Assembly: GCA_964388435.1 (NCBI GenBank) | Contig: CAYMAH010000037.1 | Location: 1 to 5,557 of the forward strand | DNA from: DTNV01 sp964388435 | Lineage (GTDB): Archaea > Micrarchaeota > Micrarchaeia > Norongarragalinales > UBA8480 | Length of the DNA stretch: 5,557 nucleotides | Direction: 5' to 3' | Notes under the pieces: generated by a model | The model's database searches: none | Told to the model about the DNA's origin: nothing | The model's input: only the letters and a program-made list of their open reading frames with translations | In this document: positions 1 to 4,602 of the stretch, piece by piece | Layout: every line of letters begins with the position of its first letter | Numbering within the stretch: position 1 is the first letter of the stretch | Position numbers and translations under genes: made by a program

Positions 1-8
1 AAAAAAAA
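1..8 (-). terminator. U-tract terminator of the aminopeptidase-transporter unit
   Basis: Eight A residues at the left edge read as T8 on the minus strand, 23 bases past the transporter stop codon. Archaeal RNA polymerase terminates at U-rich tracts without needing a hairpin, and none is seen here. The tract may continue beyond the window. Confidence 0.55.
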
Positions 9-30
9 CTTTATTAAATTCAACTCTAAA

Positions 31-882
31 TTAATTAGACGGTTCTGAAAGAATAAAAACAACAATTCCCATAAAAACAACAATCGATCCAACCAACCCA
101 TTAAGAGTATACTTACCCTGAAACGCCAGCAAAGCGAAAACATTGAGTATTATAATATCAAAATAACTTGCCATGTTTACCAGATTGCGACTCCAAAAAC
201 CCTTCTTCCGGTCATAAATTTTTATCAAAGCGTAGCAGAAAATGAAAAATCCAACCCCGTTTAAAACCCCGCCCAAAAAACCGTAGGCGTTCCACCGTAA
301 TATCGATGAACTGGATAAAAATATCAATGGAATTAAGAGAAGGGGAAGAAAAAAACTCTCCAACCTGGAAATCAAATTCTCACTATCGAGATTATAAAGC
401 ATTGTAAAGTTAGTCCCGGCAACGGTTACCATAATCGCAAAACCAAGAATTAAAAACCCGGAGTTTAAAACCAAACCATTCCACTGCGCTGCGACCAAAC
501 CGGCGAAAACTATCGCCACCCCAGCAAGCATCTTCAAACTCACTTTTTTGGAGCGTGAAATGAAAAAATCAATCAAAAAAAAGAAAAGAATGCTGGCTGC
601 AACGAAAACAAAAACATTGGTTAAAAAGTTGAACGAGTAAAGAAAAAGCAATATAATGGTTGCGAGTAGATTGAAGACCCCTGCAATGAAACCCTGCTTT
701 GAGAAGAATAATTTTCTTGAATAAACAGCCAGAAAAACAGTGAAAACCAGCATTCCAGCGAAATACCAAAACAAGCTAGAATTCAAGCCAGCGCTTGAAA
801 CAGAGGAAAACAAGAAAAAAGTAAGCAAGCTGAAGATTATCGGGGTGAGTATGACAAAAAACCATTGTCTTGAAGTGAGCAT
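31..882 (-). CDS. EamA/DMT-superfamily 10-helix membrane transporter
   Basis: This 283-residue integral membrane protein is almost entirely hydrophobic, with about ten predicted helices near residues 8-26, 38-54, 63-83, 87-108, 118-136, 138-157, 174-193, 199-222, 236-256 and 261-281. Ten helices in roughly 280-300 residues is the usual EamA (drug/metabolite transporter) build of two five-helix repeats. The fifth and tenth helices end in similar G-rich signatures (LAGVAIVFAGLVAA and LVGSIVVFMGIVVFI), which match the closing helix of an EamA repeat and support the duplication. Charges are concentrated in short loops such as SRSKK and YDRKK, consistent with cytoplasmic positions. The ATG lies seven bases after the aminopeptidase stop, so co-transcription and perhaps translational coupling are likely; I see no Shine-Dalgarno. 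Family members export amino acids, nucleotides or sugars, or carry other metabolites. The substrate here cannot be inferred. The family call is moderately secure. Confidence 0.72.
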   Translation of the reverse strand: MLTSRQWFFVILTPIIFSLLTFFLFSSVSSAGLNSSLFWYFAGMLVFTVFLAVYSRKLFFSKQGFIAGVFNLLATIILLFLYSFNFLTNVFVFVAASILFFFLIDFFISRSKKVSLKMLAGVAIVFAGLVAAQWNGLVLNSGFLILGFAIMVTVAGTNFTMLYNLDSENLISRLESFFLPLLLIPLIFLSSSSILRWNAYGFLGGVLNGVGFFIFCYALIKIYDRKKGFWSRNLVNMASYFDIIILNVFALLAFQGKYTLNGLVGSIVVFMGIVVFILSEPSN

Positions 883-889
883 TTGAAAA

Positions 890-3379
890 TCATCGATCTA
901 AATTAACGTTTTTAAACTTAGTGTTCGCTTTTATTCTTTCAATCGTCTGCGTTATAGCCCGTTTAACGTCATCGCGGCCGTTCTTCTTGAAAAATCGTTC
1001 CACCTCTTTAACGGTTTTCTCCCCGCTTAAAACGCTTAACTCGTCAACATAGTGGTGCAAAGAGTGAATTCCAATCTTGTTTTTCTCTTCAAGCTCCCTC
1101 CAGTTTTTCTTCGTCCAACGCCATATCAAATCTTTTCCAATCGGGTTGCCTGAAGCGAACAACGGTATTCTGAAGGAGTCCTGAAGCTTGACTTTTCGCG
1201 ATTGAGAGTAGGAAAGCGCTTTCAATAATATTTCCTTCTTACCAAACATTCCCATTGAATTCAACAGTCTCGCGTTCTCTTCTGGAATCTCCTCAATCTC
1301 ATATTTTTTAACCATTTTATTGAATAAACCCAACCCTCCAGTCCAAGCCTTTAAAGCATAAGAAACCGACTTCAAATCAGAATCGGTTTTCCTGTTGTTG
1401 AACGCCTGGCTGAATATCAAATCAGCTTTTTTCAACGCTTTTTCATGCCAAACCATTCCAAGAGAGGCGAGCGCCTTAGACCTTAAAATGGTGTTGATAT
1501 TTCTTTCATTGCTTTTTCTCTCCCAGCCTATAATCTCAAGCATCCTCTCATGGAATGAAACAAATATTCCTTTAACTTCATCAAATAGCGGCTTTTCATT
1601 GTAAGTCATCGTGAAAAACCAGTTCAAGTGATTGGAAATGCTTGAATTCAAAGGGTAGTCTCCGGCCGAATCCATGCAAAACTCATCAACAAAATTAAGG
1701 TATTCTTTTAATTTTACCCTCCCTGTTCTAGCCTGAACAAACAAGTCGTTCTCCACACCCCAAAAATCCACTGTCGAAACCTTTTTTTCAAGAAAAGCCC
1801 TGCCGATATTCTTTAAGATATCACTTGAATAAAAAACCCTGTAAAAACCAGCCTGATTCAAATTCAGTTTAATCCAATCAGAATCTTCTTTTATAGTTAA
1901 ACTTTTTTTGCTCAAAACAATCGAACTCTCCCTTGTTGCAGTTGAATAATGCAAGGGAATCTCCCATTTGTCATTCATGTTATTGAGAAGAGTAAATCTT
2001 TTCTGCGATAGTGAAAACCCTTCTTTTGTCTTTTCCACTTCAACCACCGGATACCCCGGCTTTTCAATCCACTGTCTTATCATATCAGAGGTGAATTGAA
2101 TGCCCCTTTTAACAGCTTCTTTTTTGAAACAATCCCATAAATCCTCTTTTGAAGCGTTCCCGTAAGAGTGATTTTTAAGAAAATAATGCAAAGCGCTTCT
2201 AAAAGCTTCCTTCCCAATAAAATCCTCTATCATCCTTAAAATGCTCCCGCCTTTCTCATAGCTTATCTCATCAAATAACTCGTCAATCTCCCCCGGGCTT
2301 TCAACTTCGCAGTTAACAGGGTGCGTTGACTCCAAACCGTCGGCGGCGAAAGCGCCTGAAACAACGCTGTTAAGATAGCGCAACATCATGTCCCATTCAG
2401 GCATCATCCGGTCAACCATTTTAAAAGACATGAACGTCGCGAAACTTTCATTCAACCACAAATCATCCCACCACTCCATTGTAACAAGATCCCCGAACCA
2501 CTGATGAGCCAGCTCATGCACTATGGTATTAGCAATATTCTGCCGGTCTGAAATAGGAGTGCCGTCATCGCAAAGCAACGATGTCTCCCTAAAGCTTACA
2601 GCACCCCAGTTTTCCATGGCTCCAGCGGAAAAATCCGGGATTCCAATCAAATCAAGTTTTTTCAACTGATAATCCAACCCAAAATACTCCTCGTACAACC
2701 TCAAAGCCCTTGCCGCGTACTCCAATGGAAGCTTGGCAAACCCAAGCTTTCCAGGGGTTACGTAAACACTTATCTTAGTTTTACCGTTTCTTCCTTCAAC
2801 ATGTTCAAACTCTCCCACTCCAAGATAAAGAAGATAAGTTGACATTTTAGGAGTCTGCTCGAAAACAACAAGTTTTTTCCCATTCAACCTATAATTTTTT
2901 TTAATTTCAGTGTTTGAAATAGCGGTTAAATTCTTTTCTATCAAAACAGAAAGATTAAACGTGGCTTTGAAAGCAGGCTCGTCAAAACAAGGGAAAGCCG
3001 CCCTGGCGTCGGCAGGCTCGAACTGCGTTGACAGAAGATGCTTTTCCCTTCCTTTATTAGCATAGCTGCTCTTATAAAAGCCATGCAACTCCCCATTCTT
3101 ACCATTAAACTCTATCTTTAATTCAACATTTCCACTAAAATGCTTGGAACACTCAAAAACAACCTCCTCATTTTCCTCATCAACTTCAAAGCCTGCTTTA
3201 ACCCCGTTAACCCAAGCTTTTTCTATACTCAAACCCTTCGAGTTTAATCTTATTTTTCTAGTTTTTTCAGCAACCTTCAACTTGATTTTCTCCACTCCCT
3301 TAAACCTGAACTTCACCAAGTCAGGCTCAAAATAAATATTATAATCAACCGGAATTACACGATAGTCAAGTCTTTTCAT
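890..3379 (-). CDS. M1-family zinc aminopeptidase (tricorn factor F2/F3-like)
   Basis: This 829-residue peptidase removes N-terminal residues from peptides. Exopeptidase motif GAMEN is at 253-257. The zinc motif HELAH is at 288-292 (ligands His288, His292; catalytic Glu289), with the third ligand Glu311 in NESFATF, exactly 18 residues after HELAH. Tyr374 in SYEKGGS fits the transition-state tyrosine, and Glu121 in TQFEPADAR fits the second alpha-amino-binding Glu. Domains: N-terminal beta saddle about 1-200, thermolysin-like catalytic domain about 205-440, beta sandwich about 445-535 (containing AGFYRVFY), and helical C-terminal domain about 540-829. The length is near that of archaeal tricorn factors F2/F3 (about 780, from memory) and shorter than vertebrate ERAPs. 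No signal peptide or membrane segment is seen, so it should be cytosolic and act on products of the proteasome or other proteases. All catalytic residues are intact. The start is an ATG preceded by a T10 tract and an upstream TATA-like box; it is the first gene of a pair with the transporter. Confidence 0.95.
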   Translation of the reverse strand: MKRLDYRVIPVDYNIYFEPDLVKFRFKGVEKIKLKVAEKTRKIRLNSKGLSIEKAWVNGVKAGFEVDEENEEVVFECSKHFSGNVELKIEFNGKNGELHGFYKSSYANKGREKHLLSTQFEPADARAAFPCFDEPAFKATFNLSVLIEKNLTAISNTEIKKNYRLNGKKLVVFEQTPKMSTYLLYLGVGEFEHVEGRNGKTKISVYVTPGKLGFAKLPLEYAARALRLYEEYFGLDYQLKKLDLIGIPDFSAGAMENWGAVSFRETSLLCDDGTPISDRQNIANTIVHELAHQWFGDLVTMEWWDDLWLNESFATFMSFKMVDRMMPEWDMMLRYLNSVVSGAFAADGLESTHPVNCEVESPGEIDELFDEISYEKGGSILRMIEDFIGKEAFRSALHYFLKNHSYGNASKEDLWDCFKKEAVKRGIQFTSDMIRQWIEKPGYPVVEVEKTKEGFSLSQKRFTLLNNMNDKWEIPLHYSTATRESSIVLSKKSLTIKEDSDWIKLNLNQAGFYRVFYSSDILKNIGRAFLEKKVSTVDFWGVENDLFVQARTGRVKLKEYLNFVDEFCMDSAGDYPLNSSISNHLNWFFTMTYNEKPLFDEVKGIFVSFHERMLEIIGWERKSNERNINTILRSKALASLGMVWHEKALKKADLIFSQAFNNRKTDSDLKSVSYALKAWTGGLGLFNKMVKKYEIEEIPEENARLLNSMGMFGKKEILLKALSYSQSRKVKLQDSFRIPLFASGNPIGKDLIWRWTKKNWRELEEKNKIGIHSLHHYVDELSVLSGEKTVKEVERFFKKNGRDDVKRAITQTIERIKANTKFKNVNLDR

Positions 3380-3389
3380 AAAAAAAAAA
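3380..3389 (-). promoter_or_regulatory. U10 tract directly before the aminopeptidase start codon
   Basis: Ten consecutive A residues on the plus strand give T10 on the coding strand, abutting the ATG at 3379. No Shine-Dalgarno fits between it and the start; the nearest purine-rich stretch (GAAGAGTGTGA) lies beyond the tract. U-tracts pause or terminate archaeal RNA polymerase and cause slippage, so it could lower expression, but that role is inference. Confidence 0.4.
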
Positions 3390-3412
3390 TCACACTCTTC
3401 AAAGATTCAAAA

Positions 3413-3423
3413 CTTTAAATAAA
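3413..3423 (-). promoter_or_regulatory. Box A (TATA-like) of the aminopeptidase-transporter unit
   Basis: On the minus strand this reads TTTATTTAAAG, close to the archaeal box A consensus. A transcription start about 25 bases downstream would fall near 3392, giving a leader of about a dozen bases before the ATG at 3379. The surrounding spacer is only about 16% G+C, so other A/T-rich matches exist and the exact box is uncertain. Confidence 0.45.
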
Positions 3424-3490
3424 AAAAAACAAAATTCAACTTAATTTAACCTCAAATTGTTTAAAGTAATTATTTTTTAATACCTTTTGG

Positions 3491-3499
3491 TTAAATATA
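3491..3499 (+). promoter_or_regulatory. Box A of the potassium channel gene
   Basis: TTAAATATA lies 22-30 bases before the ATG at 3521. Its centre is about 26 bases upstream of the start codon, so transcription should begin at or within a base or two of the ATG, giving a leaderless mRNA. The only purine-rich stretch before the start (AAGAGAG, 3505-3511) is a poor Shine-Dalgarno match, which agrees with leaderless initiation. Confidence 0.55.
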
Positions 3500-3520
3500 A
3501 TTAAAAAGAGAGTTTTAAAA

Positions 3521-4255
3521 ATGAAAATATCCTCAAAAATACTCGTTTACACCCTTGCGGTAAGCGCGATTCTGGCCTTCGGAGTCATCGGAACCTTGAT
3601 AATCAACAGTTACGGGGGTTTTAACACTCAAATAAAAACACCTCTTGACGCTTTATACTACACCATAACAACAATATCAACGGTAGGGTACGGCGACATA
3701 GTTCCAACATCACAGCTTGGAAAGCTCTTTGCGATAATCTTAATAATATCCGGGTTGACAATATTCGCGACGATAATAAGCATGGCAGGCGGGGATATCA
3801 TGAAGCAAAATCTTGAAAAGATATCGGGAAGCATTTCAAGCGCTGAAAAAAGAACTCTAAAAAACCACGTTATTTTAATAGGATTTGACACCACAAACGC
3901 TATACTTGCGGAAAAACTAAGAGAATCAAGAATAAGTTTTATTATAATAACCGGCGACAAGGTTTTAGCAGACCAGCTAAAAAGAAAAAACTACAAGGTT
4001 TACGTAGCAGATGCCACTCTTGAAAGCGACTTAAAAGACTTCGAATTGGAAAAAGCAAAATCAATAATCATAGACATAAGAGATAATTCAAGAACGGTTT
4101 ACGTTGTTCTTGTGGCAAAACACCTTGCAAAAAACACTCCGATACATGTTGTAGCCCCAACACTTGAAGTGGAAAAACACTTAAAAAGCATCGGAATTGA
4201 AAACATAATCAACCCGGCAGGAATAGCGGCAAAACAAATACAAGAAATGATATAA
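3521..4255 (+). CDS. Two-TM potassium channel with single TrkA-N (RCK-N) domain
   Basis: This 244-residue potassium channel subunit resembles MthK. It has TM1 at about residues 7-29, a pore helix at about 42-53 (LDALYYTITTIS), the selectivity filter TVGYGD at 54-59, and TM2 at about 66-88. A short linker leads to a TrkA-N/RCK lobe from Asn115 to the end. The lobe opens with strand HVILIGFD (116-123), but the glycine pattern is degenerate: the usual GxGxxG is GFDTTN (121-126), as in MthK, which also lacks the classic motif. The chain stops about where RCK-N ends, so the RCK-C lobe of about 80-100 residues is missing. Asp185 in IIDIRD aligns with MthK Asp184, but the paired Glu210/Glu212 of its calcium site appear to be replaced in VVAPTLEVEK. 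Channel tetramers should sit in the cytoplasmic membrane. The gene diverges from the aminopeptidase and is probably leaderless. The function is confident; the gating ligand is unknown. Confidence 0.93.
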   Translation: MKISSKILVYTLAVSAILAFGVIGTLIINSYGGFNTQIKTPLDALYYTITTISTVGYGDIVPTSQLGKLFAIILIISGLTIFATIISMAGGDIMKQNLEKISGSISSAEKRTLKNHVILIGFDTTNAILAEKLRESRISFIIITGDKVLADQLKRKNYKVYVADATLESDLKDFELEKAKSIIIDIRDNSRTVYVVLVAKHLAKNTPIHVVAPTLEVEKHLKSIGIENIINPAGIAAKQIQEMI

Positions 4256-4442
4256 CCCAAAACAATCGAAAAATTCAACCACACAAAAAATTTTAAATCC
4301 GGTTTGCATTCTACGGACTTTAAAAGAACGACAAAATTACTGTTTTCGTAGGAGGGGTTTTTAGGATTAATCTCGCCACGCGGACTTTCAATTCTGGTGA
4401 TAATTGGAAGCCTTATAATGCCAAAACATTAAAAAGAATAAT
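4256..4442. other. Unassigned spacer with two stem-loops, possible small RNA
   Basis: No recognisable gene lies between the channel stop and the tRNA. G+C is about 35% across 4321-4440, against about 16% in the spacer at 3381-3520, which in an A/T-rich genome can mark a structured RNA. Stem 1 pairs 4309-4317 with 4345-4353 (nine pairs, two G-U, 27-base loop). Stem 2 pairs 4385-4393 with 4402-4410 (nine pairs, one G-U, 8-base loop), extended by GG 4382-4383 with CC 4411-4412 around a bulged A. A TATA-like TTTTAAAT (4291-4298) could start a plus transcript near 4320, and T5 at 4358-4362 might end one. On the minus strand, T6 at 4285-4290 could end a transcript read through from the tRNA. I found no C/D-box pair, convincing H/ACA layout, or start codon with a good ribosome site. 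It may simply be a remnant. Confidence 0.3.
4431..4435 (-). terminator. Short U-tract after tRNA-Pro
   Basis: T5 on the minus strand begins eight bases after the tRNA discriminator base, in the context TTATTCTTTTTAATG. It is a plausible archaeal terminator but short, so some readthrough into the structured spacer is possible. Confidence 0.4.
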
Positions 4443-4515
4443 TGGGGTTGCTGAGATTTGAACTCAGGCGTCCAGCTCCCGAAGCTGGCAGTCTACCAAG
4501 TTAGCTTACAACCCC
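4443..4515 (-). tRNA. tRNA-Pro (anticodon CGG)
   Basis: The minus strand folds into a 73-base tRNA including discriminator A73 at 4443. The acceptor stem pairs GGGGTTG with CAACCCC perfectly. The anticodon stem CCAGC/GCTGG closes loop TTCGGGA, giving anticodon CGG with G37, which decodes the proline codon CCG. The T arm is CTGAG/CTCAG around TTCAAAT; the variable loop is ACGC. Invariant T8, A14, G18, G19, A21, T33, G53, TTC 54-56, A58 and C61 are present. The D stem is weak: A10-T25 and G11-C24 pair, C12 faces A23, and T13 faces G22 as a wobble. No intron is seen, and CCA is not encoded (AAT follows the discriminator), so a CCA-adding enzyme must complete it. It is transcribed away from the surface-protein gene and toward the channel gene. 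Confidence 0.93.
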
Positions 4516-4516
4516 T

Positions 4517-4530
4517 TTCTCGCGAGAGAA
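4517..4530 (-). promoter_or_regulatory. Leader hairpin / palindrome abutting tRNA-Pro
   Basis: The coding-strand sequence TTCTC-TCGC-GAGAA (4530 to 4517) is a five-pair stem with a four-base loop, separated from tRNA base 1 by a single A. As DNA it overlaps the perfect palindrome TCTCGCGAGA (4518-4527), a G/C island in an otherwise A/T-rich spacer. It could be a pre-tRNA 5' leader structure next to the RNase P cut or a protein-binding site. Both roles are inference. Confidence 0.35.
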
Positions 4531-4546
4531 CATTTTTTAATTATTA
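4530..4546 (-). promoter_or_regulatory. Probable A/T-rich promoter of tRNA-Pro
   Basis: The minus strand here reads AATAATTAAAAAATGTT. An imperfect TATA-like stretch (TAATAATT) is centred about 26-28 bases before tRNA base 1, the usual box A distance for a transcript starting at or just before the mature 5' end. The match is weak and other A/T stretches lie further upstream. Confidence 0.3.
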
Positions 4547-4582
4547 TTCAGGTAAAGCTATTAAAGTTTATTAGACTGAGTA

Positions 4583-4594
4583 TTAATATATAAG
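4583..4594 (+). promoter_or_regulatory. TATA-like element before the surface-protein gene
   Basis: TTAATATATAAG is the best box A match in the 87-bp spacer between the tRNA and the surface-protein gene. Its centre is only about 15 bases before the TTG start, closer than the normal spacing of about 26 for a leaderless start. Either a weaker upstream box (TTTATTAG, 4568-4575) is used, or the transcript or start assignment differs. No Shine-Dalgarno is visible. Confidence 0.35.
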
Positions 4595-4602
4595 TGTTTT
4601 AA

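Noticed and set aside
569..769. 66-codon minus-strand frame inside the transporter gene
   Set aside because: It lies in another frame of a well-supported membrane protein gene and has no recognisable domain or promoter of its own.
1395..1604. 69-codon plus-strand frame opposite the aminopeptidase
   Set aside because: It is antisense to a conserved part of the M1 gene, has low complexity, and has no ribosome site or family match.
3144..3335. 63-codon plus-strand frame opposite the aminopeptidase N-terminus
   Set aside because: It is an antisense shadow rich in Ser/Thr/Leu from A/G-rich coding DNA, with no independent support.
3658..3960. 100-codon minus-strand frame opposite the potassium channel
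   Set aside because: Its hydrophobic translation arises from the complement of the pore and TM2 codons; the plus-strand channel is certain.
4382..4412. Stem 2 as a bacterial-type intrinsic terminator
   Set aside because: No T-run follows the stem on either strand (TTATAATG on plus, GCGTGG on minus), and the window is archaeal, where hairpin terminators are not standard.
4099..4425. Minus-strand frame open from the spacer into the antisense of the channel gene
   Set aside because: The only ATG is at 4284, the N-terminal part has no start, and the rest is antisense to the RCK lobe. The spacer portion reads like protein in places, but I recognise no family.
4309..4430. C/D-box or H/ACA guide RNA
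   Set aside because: No RTGATGA/CTGA pair occurs on either strand. The AAAACA after stem 2 is about ten bases too far from the stem base for a normal H/ACA layout.
4440..4443. Encoded CCA end of tRNA-Pro
   Set aside because: The bases after the acceptor stem on the minus strand are A (discriminator) then AAT, not CCA.
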